A stretch of 64,000 bases of DNA from Streptomyces flaveolus (GCF_000716535.1 NZ_JNWV01000007.1:186001-250000), one strand, 5' to 3'. Shown: positions 1-10,554, numbered from the stretch's first letter. The notes: generated from the letters alone by a model not told the origin. Program-made: numbers and translations.

Positions 1-2306
1 TTCTCGGCCAGTTCCATCGCTATACGGGCTTCCGTTTCCGCCTGCTGTATGCGCCCGGACACCAGCAGCACATCGGTCAGCACGGTGCGAGCTCTACCCT
101 CTGCCCGAGCGTCCCCCGCTCTCCGGGTCGCCTCACACATCGCCCGGGCCGTCATCTCATACTGGTGCGAGTTGGCCCCGGACTCGGTCAGGTCTTTCGC
201 CGCCCAGAGCAGATCGACACCACGTCGCAGCCGATGTGAACCAGTCGATTGTCGGGCGCAGGCCAGCAACGGTGCCGCCTCGGTGTACAGCCAGTCGAGT
301 GCTCCCGCCGCTTCTGCGAACCGCAGCCCTGGGTACTCCGTCGGCTCCAGATCGTCCACCAAGCGGTCACCGGGGCGTTCCATCGCATATACACCGGCAG
401 TCGTAGCCAGATAAAAGTCCAGCACCCGAGACATCGCCGCCTCCCGCTCGCTGGGCGGCCACTCGTCCCTCTCCGCGCAAGCCCGCGCGTAGAGCCGTAC
501 CAGGTCATGGAACCGGTACCGCCCGGGCGCCGCGGATTCCAGCAGCGACGTGTCCACCAGGGACTCCAGCAGGTCCTCCGTCTCCTCCGCGGGGAGGTCC
601 AGGACCGCGGCGGCAGCGGCAAGCGAGATGTCCGGGCCGTCCGCGAGGCCCAGCAGGCGGAACGCCCGGGCCTGGGGCGGTTCCAGTTGGCCGTAGCCCA
701 GTTCGAAGGTGGCCTTCACCGCCAGGTCGCCGGCCTGCAGCTCGTCCAGGCGGCGCCGCTCGTCCGCCAGCTTCGCCGCCAGGACCGAGACCGTCCAGGT
801 GCGGCGGGCCGCCAGGCGGGACGCCGCGATGCGGATCGCCAGTGGGAGGAAGCCGCAGGCCGCCACCACGTCCAGGGCGGCCTCGCGTTCCGCCGCCACC
901 CGTTCCTCGCCGACGATCTTCGTGAACAGCGCCAGCGCCTCGTCCGGGGACATGACGTCCAGGTCGACCAGGTGGGCGCCGGCGAGGTCGAGCATGCGGA
1001 CGCGGGAGGTGACCAGGGCCGCGCAGCCCTCCGTCCCTGGCAGCAGCGGCCTCACCTGCGCCGCGTCCTTCGCGTTGTCCAGCAGGACCAGGACCCGGCG
1101 GCCGTCCAGGACCGAGCGGTAGAGCGCTGCCCGCTCCTCCAGGGTGTCGGGGATGTTCGCGTCCGCCGTGCCCAGGGCCCGCAGGAAGGAGCCCAGCACC
1201 GTCTCCGGCTCCGCCGGCCTCGGCCCCGCGCCCTGGAGGTCCACGTACAGCTGGCCGTCCGGGAAGGCGGGGCGGGCCCGGTGGGCCACGTGCACCGCCA
1301 GGGTGGTCTTGCCGACGCCGCCGATGCCGGCCAGGGCGGAGACCGCCATCACCCGGCCCTCCGCCTCCGACGCCGAGGACAGCACGTCCGTCAGTTCCGA
1401 GACGAAGGACGAGCGGCCCGTGAAGTCGGGGACGGAGGCCGGGAGCTGTGCCGGGCGGACCGGGGTCGCCGTCGGTTCCGTCACGGGGGCGGAAGGTTCC
1501 GCCAGGGCCGGGTCCGCCTGGAGGATGCGCTGCTGGAGTTCGCTCAGGCCCGGGCGGGGGTCGACCCCCAGCTCCTCCGACAGCAGGCGGCGGGTGTCCG
1601 CGTACACCGCGAGGGCCTCCGCCTGGCGGCCGCTCCGGTACAGCGCCAGCATCAGCAACTCGCGCAGGCGCTCGCGGAGCGGGTGCGCCGCCGTCAGGGC
1701 CGTCAGTTCCGAGACCGCCTCCGCGTGGCAGCCCTGTTCCAGGTCCAGGTCCAGGCGGGTTTCCAGCAGGCCGAGCCGCCACTCCTCCAGGCGTGCCCGC
1801 TGGGCCTCGGCGTACGGGCCGGGGACGCCGGCCAGGGGTTCGCCGTCCCACAGGTCGAGGGCCTGGTTCAGGACCGATCGGGCGCGGCTCAGGTCGCCCG
1901 CACCCCGCGCCTTCTCCGCCTCCGTCGCCAGGTCCTGCGCGACCGCCAGGTCCAGGGCGCCCTCGCGCAGGCCCCGGACCGCGTACCCGCCGGACTCGCT
2001 GATCAGGACGCCGGGGCTCAACACCTTCCGCAGCCGGGAGGCGTACGTGCGGACCGCCGCCAGTGCCTGTGACGGTGGCTCGGACCCCCAGAGCGCGTCG
2101 ATCAGCTCCGCCGCCGTGGCCGTACGGCCCTCGCGCAGCAGCAGGGCGGCCAGCAGGGCGCGCTGCTGGGGGGAGCCCGTGCTGAGCGCGTCCTCGCCGT
2201 GCCAGGCCCGCACCGGACCGAGCACGCCGAAGCGCAGCGGGCCGGGCTCCGCGACGGGCGCGGAGCCGGCACGCCGCTGCTCGGGTACTCGCGGCCCACC
2301 GTCCAT
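1..2306 (-). CDS. afsR: AfsR-type SARP transcriptional regulator, 3' end cut by window edge
   Basis: Open frame on the minus strand from ATG at 2306 to the left edge without a stop, about 768 residues visible. An OmpR-like winged helix (about residues 25-110) is followed by a bacterial transcriptional activation (BTAD) domain (about 120-265) and an NB-ARC ATPase with P-loop GIGGVGKTT near residue 325. A helical, TPR-like stretch has begun when the sequence ends. A ribosome site (GAGGGGG) lies 8 bases before the ATG. In S. coelicolor, AfsR is phosphorylated by AfsK and activates afsS, raising antibiotic output; that role is inferred here. Long open frames on the opposite strand are GC-bias shadows. 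The afsR name rests on architecture and on the conserved order of genes to the right. Confidence 0.85.
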   Translation of the reverse strand, partial: MDGGPRVPEQRRAGSAPVAEPGPLRFGVLGPVRAWHGEDALSTGSPQQRALLAALLLREGRTATAAELIDALWGSEPPSQALAAVRTYASRLRKVLSPGVLISESGGYAVRGLREGALDLAVAQDLATEAEKARGAGDLSRARSVLNQALDLWDGEPLAGVPGPYAEAQRARLEEWRLGLLETRLDLDLEQGCHAEAVSELTALTAAHPLRERLRELLMLALYRSGRQAEALAVYADTRRLLSEELGVDPRPGLSELQQRILQADPALAEPSAPVTEPTATPVRPAQLPASVPDFTGRSSFVSELTDVLSSASEAEGRVMAVSALAGIGGVGKTTLAVHVAHRARPAFPDGQLYVDLQGAGPRPAEPETVLGSFLRALGTADANIPDTLEERAALYRSVLDGRRVLVLLDNAKDAAQVRPLLPGTEGCAALVTSRVRMLDLAGAHLVDLDVMSPDEALALFTKIVGEERVAAEREAALDVVAACGFLPLAIRIAASRLAARRTWTVSVLAAKLADERRRLDELQAGDLAVKATFELGYGQLEPPQARAFRLLGLADGPDISLAAAAAVLDLPAEETEDLLESLVDTSLLESAAPGRYRFHDLVRLYARACAERDEWPPSEREAAMSRVLDFYLATTAGVYAMERPGDRLVDDLEPTEYPGLRFAEAAGALDWLYTEAAPLLACARQSTGSHRLRRGVDLLWAAKDLTESGANSHQYEMTARAMCEATRRAGDARAEGRARTVLTDVLLVSGRIQQAETEARIAMELAE

Positions 2307-2578
2307 GCGTTCGTCCCCCTCGGCATCACGAACAACCCCGTCAGTTTGCCTTGTTCCGGGCGGTTGCGTCAGCCGTGGGAGACGCCGATCACAGAGGGCC
2401 ACACCTGGGTGCACAGAGCTCTCACAACCTCTCCGCATGCCGGACGCGGGCACCGAGAGCTGACGGAACGTTCAGGAAGAGCGGCGTCGGCCGGGACGTG
2501 GGTGTGTACGCCCCGCACGCGTGCGGCGAGGTGCAGTCCCTGGTGTGGCCGGGGTGAGGGACCGGCCGTCGACGGGGC

Positions 2579-2974
2579 TCAGTCCGTCAGGTCCACCCGT
2601 ACGGTCAGCAGGTCCGTGCCGAGCGCCCGTACCGCCGTGCTGTTGAGGCGGGGCAGGGTGCGCAGCCGGGCCACGGGGTCGTCGTCGGGGAGCAGGTGGG
2701 CGGTGCCGTGGTGCCAGCGGCCGGCGATGCGGACCCGGACCGTGGGGTCGGCCTGGATGTTGCGCACGTACTGCGACTTCAGGCCGAACTCGGAGACCAG
2801 CCAGAAGGAGTTCCCGACCCGGCGCCCGCCGACCGGGGTCCGCCGGGGCAGACCGGACGTCCGGCCGGTGGTCTCCAGCAGGGTCTGGAACGGCAGGCGC
2901 CGGTTGAGCGGGTTGGCGACGTACCGCTGGACGCGGGTCACGACGCGGTGCTTGCGGTCTGCGTGGCCTGACAC
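2579..2974 (-). CDS. Deazaflavin (F420)-dependent nitroreductase family protein
   Basis: A 131-residue protein from GTG at 2974, with GGGGAG 7-8 bases upstream. It has the Ddn/DUF385 split-barrel pattern: an N-terminal helix, then TTGRTSGLPRRTPVGG, then the LKSQYVRNIQADPTVRVR region. This family binds coenzyme F420 and reduces quinones or nitro compounds; the natural substrate is unknown. The neighbouring F420 oxidoreductase and fbiC support use of F420. The longer frame reading upstream through 5476 overlaps divergent genes and is not real. Confidence 0.8.
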   Translation of the reverse strand: MSGHADRKHRVVTRVQRYVANPLNRRLPFQTLLETTGRTSGLPRRTPVGGRRVGNSFWLVSEFGLKSQYVRNIQADPTVRVRIAGRWHHGTAHLLPDDDPVARLRTLPRLNSTAVRALGTDLLTVRVDLTD

Positions 2975-3066
2975 GACTCCGGCTCCCCTGTTCTCTTCCG
3001 GCACGAGGATGCCAGCCTCCACCGGGGCCACGACTGAGCGCAACGGGGGCGCGGGCCGGGCGCGCC

Positions 3067-4494
3067 TCACCGGGCCGCCCCGGGCTTGCCGTCTCCGGCC
3101 CGCCCGAGGAAGACCGGGTTGGTGAGCGCGGCCATCGCCCCCGGCACCGGTCCCAGTGCCGTCTCGTGCCGCAGCTCGGCCCGCACATAGGCGGCGCGTT
3201 CCGGGGTCGTGCGCCACTCCACGGTGCCCGTGCCGGACACCGGCAGCGGTCCGCCGGTGAACAGCACGCCCTGGTCGGTGACGAACCGCACCGAGCAGCG
3301 CGGCGCCCCGGACACCTCCAGGCGGACGGTCACGGGCGTGTCGCGCCCGACCGCCAGCCGCTCCCCGATCCCCGCCCGTTCGCCTCCCTCGGCCGTCGCG
3401 GAGAACGCCACCGAGACGTGCCGTGACTCGGCCACGTACGACCGTCCGGCCCGCAGCCCCTCCTGGATCGCCTCCCGGGTCAGATCGTCGGCGAGCACGA
3501 CCGTCTGGGGCAGCCCGACCACGTCCGGGGCGCGGTGGGCGTCGCTGTCGCCCATCGCCGGCAGCCACGTCCGCTCGCCCCGCACCGACGCCACCAGCCC
3601 CGCGTCCCAGGCCGCCAGCGCCAGTTCGTCGTCGGGCGTCCAGGGCCCGTTCCACACCTCCACGGCGTCCGCCTCCGCGAACCCGAACTTCCAGCCGCAG
3701 CCCACGCAGTCGGCGTGCGGATGGGCCGGCACGACCAGACCGCCCGCCCGCCGGATCTGCCGCGCGAAGTGCGCCCAGCGGCCGTCCCGGGCCCGGTAGC
3801 GCCAGTCGACGAAGGTGCCCGGATCGGTGCCGAGCGCCAGCACGTGCCCGTTCCTGGTGGTGACCTCCTCGCCGAGCAGCACCAGCAGGTCGTCGCCGGC
3901 CGCGTCGGCCCAGTGGGCGTGCGAGGCGTGGGTGTTGTGGTCGGAGCTGTTGAGGAAGTCGAGTCCGGCCGCGCGGGCCAGGTCCGCGATCTCGGCCGGG
4001 GTGCGGCGCCCGTCGGAGTGCCAGGAGTGCAGATGGCAGTCGCCCCGGTACCAGTCCCGGCCCCGCCCCCGGGCCCGGTCCGGCGGGTACACCGCCTCGG
4101 GCGTCTGTCCCGCGGCCCCTTCCGTCAGCGTGACGGTCACCTCGTACGACAGCCCCTGCGGCGCCACGGTGTACGGACCGAGCGCGATGTACCAGGTGCC
4201 GGGGGACAGCGGCCCGGGGAGATACCCGGGCGTGGCCTCGTCCGCGCGTACGAAGAACTCGCTGCGCGCCCCACCCGACCATCCCCGGAACCCCCGCCCG
4301 CCCAGCTCGGTACCGCGCCGGTCGAAGAGCCCGATGTCGAGGGCGTTGCCGGGGGTGCCCGGCGGGACGGGGGGTTTGTCGTACGTGTAGGAGACCCGCA
4401 ACTCGCGGATTCCCAAAGGCACTTCGAAAGGGAGGTACACGTAGTCCGGCGAACCGGGTGCCAAGGTGCCGCGCAAGGTCGTCACGAGGTCCAC
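3067..4494 (-). CDS. CehA/McbA-type PHP-domain metallohydrolase
   Basis: About 475 residues from GTG at 4494; an upstream in-frame start at 4659 would overlap the divergent gene at 4616. Residues 1-170 form a beta-rich domain. A PHP phosphoesterase domain follows, with metal-binding motifs DCHLHSWHSDG, SSDHNTH, GEEVTT, VVPAHPHAD and GDSDAHRA in family order. Members hydrolyse phosphate or carbamate esters with bound metals; CehA acts on carbaryl, but no substrate can be named here. No signal peptide is evident with the chosen start. The gene is divergent from the F420 oxidoreductase. Confidence 0.8.
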   Translation of the reverse strand: MDLVTTLRGTLAPGSPDYVYLPFEVPLGIRELRVSYTYDKPPVPPGTPGNALDIGLFDRRGTELGGRGFRGWSGGARSEFFVRADEATPGYLPGPLSPGTWYIALGPYTVAPQGLSYEVTVTLTEGAAGQTPEAVYPPDRARGRGRDWYRGDCHLHSWHSDGRRTPAEIADLARAAGLDFLNSSDHNTHASHAHWADAAGDDLLVLLGEEVTTRNGHVLALGTDPGTFVDWRYRARDGRWAHFARQIRRAGGLVVPAHPHADCVGCGWKFGFAEADAVEVWNGPWTPDDELALAAWDAGLVASVRGERTWLPAMGDSDAHRAPDVVGLPQTVVLADDLTREAIQEGLRAGRSYVAESRHVSVAFSATAEGGERAGIGERLAVGRDTPVTVRLEVSGAPRCSVRFVTDQGVLFTGGPLPVSGTGTVEWRTTPERAAYVRAELRHETALGPVPGAMAALTNPVFLGRAGDGKPGAAR

Positions 4495-4615
4495 GGTAGG
4501 CGCCCCAAGGGGCGCGGGACAGTGTCGATATGCGCCTGCGCCGCGTGGGCACGACGAGCCACACCGCACCCGCGCGTGCCCCTGACGAGCGACCGACCAG
4601 TCGGTACGATGCCTC

Positions 4616-5482
4616 ATGCGCATCTCCGTCACGATCTTCCTCACCGACGAGACCGTCACCCCCGTCCGGCTGGCGCAGGAGCTGGAAGCACGCCGCTTCT
4701 CCGGCCTCTACCTCCCGGAACACACCCACATCCCCGTCGACCGCACCACCCCCTACCCCGCCGGCGGCGACCTCCCCCGCGAGTACGGCCGTACCCTCGA
4801 CCCCTTCGTCGCCCTGGCCCAGGCCGCCGCCGTGACCCAGCGGCTGGCGCTCGGTACCGGCATCACCCTCGTCGCCCAGCACGACCCCATCGACCTCGCC
4901 AAGCAGATCGCCTCGCTCGACCACCTGTCCGGCGGCCGCTTCACCCTCGGCCTCGGCTACGGCTGGAACGTGGAGGAGGCCGCCGACCACGGCGTGACCT
5001 GGCGGACCCGCCGGGAGCTGGTCCGGGACCGGATGGCGCTGATGCGCGCGCTGTGGAGCGAGGAGCCGACCGCGTACGAGGGGGAGTTCGGCGCCGTACG
5101 GGCCAGCTTCGCCCACCCCAAGCCCGTGCAGAAGCCGCGCGGCCCGGTCGTCGGCCCGCGCACGCTCGTCGGCGGGGCGGCCGGGCCGAAGCTGTTCGCG
5201 CACATCGCCGAGTACGCCGACGGCTGGCTGCCGATCGGCGGGCGCGGGCTCTCCGAGGCGCTGCCCGTGCTGCGCTCGGTGTGGGCGGACGCGGGCCGCG
5301 ACCCGGCCGCCCTCCAGGTCGTCCCGTACGCCGTCCGGCCCACCCCCGGCAAGCTCGCCCACTACGCCGATCTGGGCATCGAGGAGGTCGTGGTGCAGTT
5401 GCCGCCGGCCAGGGAGGCGGAGGTGCTGCGCGCGCTCGACGCCTACGGCCCCCTGCTGCCGGACAGTGCCCCGCAACAGTGA
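4616..5482 (+). CDS. LLM-class F420-dependent oxidoreductase
   Basis: A 288-residue luciferase-like TIM-barrel protein (TIGR03619-like). It shows the typical [16 protein letters not shown] segment, then [17 protein letters not shown], and the C-terminal [10 protein letters not shown] region. These enzymes use reduced F420 as hydride donor; the substrate is unknown. It lies 25 bases upstream of fbiC on the same strand, so the pair is probably one transcript that makes and uses F420. Confidence 0.88.
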   Translation: MRISVTIFLTDETVTPVRLAQELEARRFSGLYLPEHTHIPVDRTTPYPAGGDLPREYGRTLDPFVALAQAAAVTQRLALGTGITLVAQHDPIDLAKQIASLDHLSGGRFTLGLGYGWNVEEAADHGVTWRTRRELVRDRMALMRALWSEEPTAYEGEFGAVRASFAHPKPVQKPRGPVVGPRTLVGGAAGPKLFAHIAEYADGWLPIGGRGLSEALPVLRSVWADAGRDPAALQVVPYAVRPTPGKLAHYADLGIEEVVVQLPPAREAEVLRALDAYGPLLPDSAPQQ

Positions 5483-5507
5483 TCAAACGCGAACGTATGC
5501 TCAAGGA

Positions 5508-8093
5508 ATGACGACTTCCGCGACCTCCGGAACCGGCCCCACCGAGAACTCCATGCGTCGCGCCCTCAAACGCGCCCGGGACGGCGTCGCCCTCGACGTC
5601 GCCGAGGCGGCGGTGCTGCTCCAGGCGCGGGGTGAGAACCTCACCGACCTCGCCGCCTCCGCCGCCCGGGTGCGGGACGCGGGCCTGGAGGCGGCGGGCA
5701 GGCCCGGCGTCATCACGTACTCGAAGAGCGTCTTCATCCCCCTCACCCGGCTGTGCCGGGACAAGTGCCACTACTGCACGTTCGTCACCGTGCCCGGCAA
5801 GCTGCGCCGCGCCGGGCACGGCATGTTCATGTCCCCCGACGAGGTGCTGGACATCGCCCGCAAGGGCGCCGCCCTCGGCTGCAAGGAAGCCCTGATCACC
5901 CTCGGCGACAAGCCGGAGGACCGCTGGCCGGAGGCGCGCGAGTGGCTCGACGCGCACGGCTACGACGACACGATCGCCTACGTCCGCGCCATCTCCATCC
6001 GCATCCTGGAGGAGACGGGACTCCTTCCCCACCTCAACCCCGGCGTGCTGACGTGGACCGACTTCCAGCGGCTGAAGCCCGTGGCGCCCAGCATGGGCAT
6101 GATGCTGGAGACGACCGCGACCCGCCTGTGGTCCGAGCCGGGCGGCCCGCACCACGGCTCTCCGGACAAGGAACCGGCCGTCCGGCTGCGCGTCCTGGAG
6201 GACGCCGGCCGTTCCTCCGTCCCCTTCACCTCCGGCCTGCTCATCGGCATCGGCGAGACCTACGAGGAGCGCGCGGAGTCCCTGTTCGCGCTCCGGAAGG
6301 TCTCCCGGGCCTACCACGGCATCCAGGAGCTGATCATCCAGAACTTCCGCGCCAAGCCGGACACGGCGATGCGCGGCATGCCGGACGCCGAACTGGACGA
6401 CCTTGTCGCCACGGTGGCCGTCGCCCGGCACATCATGGGCCCGGCGGCCTGCCTCCAGGCCCCGCCGAACCTGGTCGACGCCGAGTACGAGCGGCTGATC
6501 GGCGCCGGCATCGACGACTGGGGAGGGGTCTCCCCGCTGACCATCGACCACGTCAACCCCGAACGCCCCTGGCCGCAGATCGAGGAACTCACCGAGCGCT
6601 CCCGGGCGGCCGGTTTCAGCTTGCGCGAACGCCTCTGCGTCTACCCCGAGTTCGTCCGTCGCGGCGAGCCCTGGCTGGACCCGCGGCTGCGTCCGCACGT
6701 GTCCGCCCTCGCCGACCCGGTCACCGGACTCGCGCTGCCGGACGCGCCGGTCACGGGCCGCCCCTGGCAGGAGCCGGAGGAGGTGTTCACCGCCACCGGC
6801 CGCACGGACCTGCACAGTTCCATCGACACCGAGGGCCGAACGGCCGACCGGCGCGCCGACTTCGACGAGGTGTACGGCGACTGGGAGGCCCTGCGGGAGG
6901 CTGCCGCCCCCGGCATGGCCCCGGAACGCATCGACACCGACGTGCGCGAGGCGCTGCGCACGGCGGCCGACGACCCCACCCGGCTGACGGACGCCGAGGC
7001 CCTCGCCCTGCTGCACGCGGACGGTCCGGCGCTGGACGCGCTGTGCCGGGTGGCCGACGACGTCCGCAGGTCTGCGGTCGGCGACGACGTCACCTACATC
7101 GTCACCCGCAACATCAACTTCACCAACGTCTGCTACACCGGCTGCCGGTTCTGCGCCTTCGCGCAGCGCCGCACGGACGCGGACGCGTACACGCTCTCGC
7201 TGGAGCAGGTCGCCGACCGCGCCCAGCAGGCGTGGGACGTGGGCGCGGTCGAGGTGTGCATGCAGGGCGGCATCCACCCGGACCTGCCGGGCACCGCGTA
7301 CTTCGACATCGCGAAGGCGGTGAAGGAGCGCGTCCCGGGCATGCACGTGCACGCCTTCTCCCCGATGGAGGTGGTCAACGGCGCCACCCGGACCGGGATG
7401 TCGATCCGCGAGTGGCTCACGGCCGCCAAGGAGGCGGGTCTCGACTCCGTCCCCGGTACGGCGGCGGAGATCCTGGACGACGAGGTCCGCTGGGTGCTGA
7501 CCAAGGGCAAGCTGCCCACGGCCACCTGGATCGAGGTGATCCGCACCGCGCACGAGCTGGGCATCCGCTCGTCGTCCACGATGATGTACGGGCATGTGGA
7601 CCAGCCCCGGCACTGGCTCGGCCACCTGCGCACGCTGGCCGGGATCCAGCGGGAGACGGGCGGCTTCACGGAGTTCGTGACGCTCCCGTTCATCCACACG
7701 AACGCGCCGGTGTACCTGGCGGGGATCGCCCGGCCCGGCCCGACGATGCGGGACAACAGGGCGGTGACGGCGATGGCCCGGCTCCTGCTGCACCCGTGGA
7801 TCCCCAACATCCAGACAAGCTGGGTCAAACTGGGTACCGAGGGGGCGGCGGAGATGCTCCGCTCCGGCGCGAACGACCTCGGCGGGACGCTGATGGAGGA
7901 GACGATCTCCCGCATGGCGGGCTCCTCGTACGGCTCGTACAAGTCGGTCCGCGACCTGGTCGCGGTGGCGGAGGCGGCCGGCCGCCCCGCGAAGCCGCGC
8001 ACCACGCTCTACGGCGAGGTACCGCAGGAACGGCAGCGGGCGGCCGAGGCGTCCGACGGCCACCTGCCGGACCTGCTGCCGGTCCTGGACTGA
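5508..8093 (+). CDS. fbiC: FbiC, fused CofG/CofH 7,8-didemethyl-8-hydroxy-5-deazariboflavin synthase
   Basis: An 861-residue fusion of two radical SAM enzymes that build Fo, the deazaflavin of coenzyme F420, from tyrosine and 5-amino-6-ribitylaminouracil. The CofG half has the 4Fe-4S motif CRDKCHYC (cysteines about 83, 87, 90). The CofH half has CYTGCRFC (about 542, 546, 549). The length fits actinobacterial FbiC. I chose ATG at 5508 because AAGGA precedes it, though that site is very close to the start; ATG at 5553 is an alternative. The 1334-residue open frame on the other strand is a shadow. Confidence 0.95.
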   Translation: MTTSATSGTGPTENSMRRALKRARDGVALDVAEAAVLLQARGENLTDLAASAARVRDAGLEAAGRPGVITYSKSVFIPLTRLCRDKCHYCTFVTVPGKLRRAGHGMFMSPDEVLDIARKGAALGCKEALITLGDKPEDRWPEAREWLDAHGYDDTIAYVRAISIRILEETGLLPHLNPGVLTWTDFQRLKPVAPSMGMMLETTATRLWSEPGGPHHGSPDKEPAVRLRVLEDAGRSSVPFTSGLLIGIGETYEERAESLFALRKVSRAYHGIQELIIQNFRAKPDTAMRGMPDAELDDLVATVAVARHIMGPAACLQAPPNLVDAEYERLIGAGIDDWGGVSPLTIDHVNPERPWPQIEELTERSRAAGFSLRERLCVYPEFVRRGEPWLDPRLRPHVSALADPVTGLALPDAPVTGRPWQEPEEVFTATGRTDLHSSIDTEGRTADRRADFDEVYGDWEALREAAAPGMAPERIDTDVREALRTAADDPTRLTDAEALALLHADGPALDALCRVADDVRRSAVGDDVTYIVTRNINFTNVCYTGCRFCAFAQRRTDADAYTLSLEQVADRAQQAWDVGAVEVCMQGGIHPDLPGTAYFDIAKAVKERVPGMHVHAFSPMEVVNGATRTGMSIREWLTAAKEAGLDSVPGTAAEILDDEVRWVLTKGKLPTATWIEVIRTAHELGIRSSSTMMYGHVDQPRHWLGHLRTLAGIQRETGGFTEFVTLPFIHTNAPVYLAGIARPGPTMRDNRAVTAMARLLLHPWIPNIQTSWVKLGTEGAAEMLRSGANDLGGTLMEETISRMAGSSYGSYKSVRDLVAVAEAAGRPAKPRTTLYGEVPQERQRAAEASDGHLPDLLPVLD

Positions 8094-8237
8094 GCGGTCC
8101 CGGGCCGAACCCCTGGACCGGCCTGACGGGGCGGGAGGCCGGGACCGACCTCTGGACCGAGCCCCCTCCGCGGACTGAGTACGATGATCCGACCCCTGTG
8201 CTGAGAAGGGGGACCCGTAGCGGAGGAGATGCGTCCC

Positions 8238-8801
8238 GTGGCTGCCCGACTGCCCTCGTGGGCCTGGGTCACCGGTCTGACGGCGGGGGCGACCGCGGCC
8301 GTCGTCGCCCTCGCCGTGCAGGCGAATCACGGGCCGCATCCCACGGCCGCCGTGACCAGGCCCAGCGCGTCGGCATCGGCGAGCCCCCACGCGTCCCTGA
8401 CACCGAGGACGCCGTCCGCCCCCGCCCTGCCGGACGAGTCCGGCGAGGGCCGCCGGATCGTGTACTCGCTCGGTGAGAAGCGGATCTGGCTGGTCGACGC
8501 GACCGGCAAGGCGGCCCGCACGTTCACGGTGTGGCCGGGCACGGTGAGCCCGCAGCCCGGCCGCTACTCGATCACCCTGCGCACCCAGTCCCTCAAGGGC
8601 TCGGACGGCGTGGAGATCGAGCACGTCATGTACTTCACCAAGGTGTCCGGCGTGAACGTCGCCTTCTCCAACGCCCTGGACGGCTCCTCGCCCCCGCCCG
8701 CGAACGGCCAGAAACTGGGCGGCATCCGCCTGCACAAGGAGGACGGAGCCGTCCTGTGGGCCTTCGGCGACCAGGGCACCCGGGTGGCGGTGGTCAAGTA
8801 G
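8238..8801 (+). CDS. Membrane-anchored protein with a degenerate YkuD (L,D-transpeptidase-like) domain
   Basis: About 187 residues. GGAGGAG at 8222-8228 is 9 bases before GTG 8238 but directly abuts ATG 8229, so the GTG is preferred. One N-terminal membrane segment (residues 5-25) leads into an Ala/Ser/Pro linker. The following domain resembles YkuD: it opens with VYSLGEKRIWLVD and ends with LGGIRLHKEDGAVLWAF and RVAVV. The catalytic Cys of the usual GCIRL motif is Gly here, and the usual His before it is absent, so transpeptidase activity is unlikely. A binding role at the cell surface is possible. Confidence 0.65.
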   Translation: MAARLPSWAWVTGLTAGATAAVVALAVQANHGPHPTAAVTRPSASASASPHASLTPRTPSAPALPDESGEGRRIVYSLGEKRIWLVDATGKAARTFTVWPGTVSPQPGRYSITLRTQSLKGSDGVEIEHVMYFTKVSGVNVAFSNALDGSSPPPANGQKLGGIRLHKEDGAVLWAFGDQGTRVAVVK

Positions 8802-9300
8802 CGTCCCGGCCGCCCGAGGGCAGCTGGTTGACGATGAGCGCGACGCCGCTGAGCAGGAACACGCGGGTCGCCGCGTCCAGGCCGTTCCACGTCTTCGACT
8901 GCCACATCGCGAACCACTCACCGCCGATCGCGATGAACCCGGCACCGAAGAGCAGCAGGAGCATCAGCAGGCCGTAGGTGGACCAGCGCCGGGCGAGGGC
9001 GTCCCTCCGGCGCGCCCACAGGTACGTCCCCCAGACCAGCAGCAGCGCCGCCACGGTCTCCCACACGATGACGAGGACGTACGCGGTGTCCTGAAGTGCC
9101 GTACTGGTGACGGCCCGCCACATCAGGTCGTCGTCCTTGAACGTCGTGTCCATCGCCAGTACGTGCCGCACGAACTGCTGGTTGGTCCCGAAGTCGGTGA
9201 TGTTGCCGAGCGCGACCAGGGCGATGTAGAGGGCGAGTATGCCGGTGAGCACACCGGCGGCGAGCCTGAGGCCGGTGTGATGGGTGGGGGTGGTGGTCAT
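8794..9300 (-). CDS. DUF2165 small integral membrane protein
   Basis: A 168-residue protein from ATG at 9300 with four predicted membrane helices: residues about 10-32, 65-90, 100-120 and 140-158. The first loop holds GNITDFGTNQQFVRHVLAMD and a later stretch reads FGAGFIAIGGEWFAMWQS, which matches DUF2165. Function is unknown. It overlaps the end of the convergent YkuD-like gene by 8 bases. Confidence 0.75.
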   Translation of the reverse strand: MTTTPTHHTGLRLAAGVLTGILALYIALVALGNITDFGTNQQFVRHVLAMDTTFKDDDLMWRAVTSTALQDTAYVLVIVWETVAALLLVWGTYLWARRRDALARRWSTYGLLMLLLLFGAGFIAIGGEWFAMWQSKTWNGLDAATRVFLLSGVALIVNQLPSGGRDAT

Positions 9301-9438
9301 GGCTGGATTCTTCCCGGTGGCCGCCCCGGTCCGCCGTACGCATTGCGCCAGAATCCGGCCGGGCGGCGCTGAACGGACCGTTCCCGGTCGATTACAGTGC
9401 TGGGCGTCGTACAGGCGGACGGTGCCAGGGGAGGTCTG

Positions 9439-10554
9439 GTGGGGGCGACAGCCGGTGCCGTCTGGGGGCGTGCCGAACAGCAGGACTACCGGAGCCGGGT
9501 GCGGGGGACACTGCTCGGGGCCGCGGTGGGCGACGCGCTGGGCGGGCCCGCCGATCCGCTGTCCCTGGAGGAGATCCGGGCCGCGTACGGCGGTGAGGGG
9601 CTGCTGGACCTGGCCTTCGGGCACGGGCGGCGCGGCACGGTCACCCATCACACCCAGCTGACCCTGTTCACCGTGGACGGGCTGATACGCGCCCAGGTGC
9701 GCCGCGACACCGGCGCCTGGCATCCGCCGACCGATCTGCACCGGGCCTATCTGCGCTGGGCGGCCACCCAGCGGGACTGGGGGCCCGACGAGCGCCGCAA
9801 GGAAGACGGCTGGCTGGCCCGCGAGGAGTGGCTGTACGCCCGCCGGGACCCCACCCGCGCGCTGCTCATCGGGTTCGGCGACGACACCATGGGCACGCTG
9901 GAGTCCCCGAAGAACCCGGGGGAGCTGGGCCCGGAGGCGGTCGCCCGCTCGGCACCCTTCGGCCTCCTCGTCGGCTGGGAACCCCAACTGGTCGTCCAAC
10001 TGGCCGTGGAGTGCGCGGCCCAGACCCACGGCCACCCCATCGCCTACCTGTCGGCGGGCGCGTACGCCGTGATCGTGCACGGGCTGGCCCGCGGCGACAG
10101 CCTGGACGGTGCCGTGCAGCGGGCCCTCGCCCTGCTCGCCGTCCGCCCCGGCCACCAGCCGGTCTCCGACGCCCTCCAGCACGCCCTCGGAGCGGTACGG
10201 CAGGGGATGCCGACCCCGGCCCGGGTGGAGGAGCTGGCCGGCGACGGCACGGCGGACGGGCTGCTGGCCGCGTCCGTGTACTGCGCGCTGGTGGGGGAGG
10301 ACGTACGGCACGGGCTGTGCCTGGCGGTGAACCAGAGCGGCCCCTCCGCCGCGGCGGGCGCCCTCACCGGCGGCCTCCTCGGCGCCCTGCACGGCGAAAC
10401 GGCCCTCCCGCCGGCCTGGCTGGCCGAACTGGAGGGCCGTCCCACGATCCTCGAACTGGCCGACGACTTCGCGATGGAGATGACCCAGGGCCCCGCGCTG
10501 CACGGCCCGGCCGGTTCGTCACCGGGGTGGCTGGCCCGGTATCCGCGGGCGTGA
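9439..10554 (+). CDS. ADP-ribosylglycohydrolase family protein
   Basis: A 371-residue protein from GTG at 9439, preceded by GGGAGG with 4-base spacing. It carries the DraG-type opening GTLLGAAVGDALGGPADPL, a THHTQLTLFTVDGL segment (a variant of the metal-binding TDDT motif) and the C-terminal NQSGPSAAAGALTGGLLGA block, where active members have a GDxDT motif. The family removes ADP-ribose from proteins or related molecules. Both metal motifs are altered (THHTQ, SGPSA), so activity may be reduced or changed. Confidence 0.8.
   Translation: MGATAGAVWGRAEQQDYRSRVRGTLLGAAVGDALGGPADPLSLEEIRAAYGGEGLLDLAFGHGRRGTVTHHTQLTLFTVDGLIRAQVRRDTGAWHPPTDLHRAYLRWAATQRDWGPDERRKEDGWLAREEWLYARRDPTRALLIGFGDDTMGTLESPKNPGELGPEAVARSAPFGLLVGWEPQLVVQLAVECAAQTHGHPIAYLSAGAYAVIVHGLARGDSLDGAVQRALALLAVRPGHQPVSDALQHALGAVRQGMPTPARVEELAGDGTADGLLAASVYCALVGEDVRHGLCLAVNQSGPSAAAGALTGGLLGALHGETALPPAWLAELEGRPTILELADDFAMEMTQGPALHGPAGSSPGWLARYPRA

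Noticed and set aside
505..1851. 448-residue open frame antisense-shifted within the afsR-like gene
   Set aside because: Gly/Pro/Arg-rich, no start signal; it is a GC-bias shadow of the true AfsR frame, which shows clear winged-helix and NB-ARC motifs.
4941..8945. 1334-residue minus-strand open frame opposite fbiC
   Set aside because: Covers several well-supported plus-strand genes and has no domain; third-codon GC bias explains its length.
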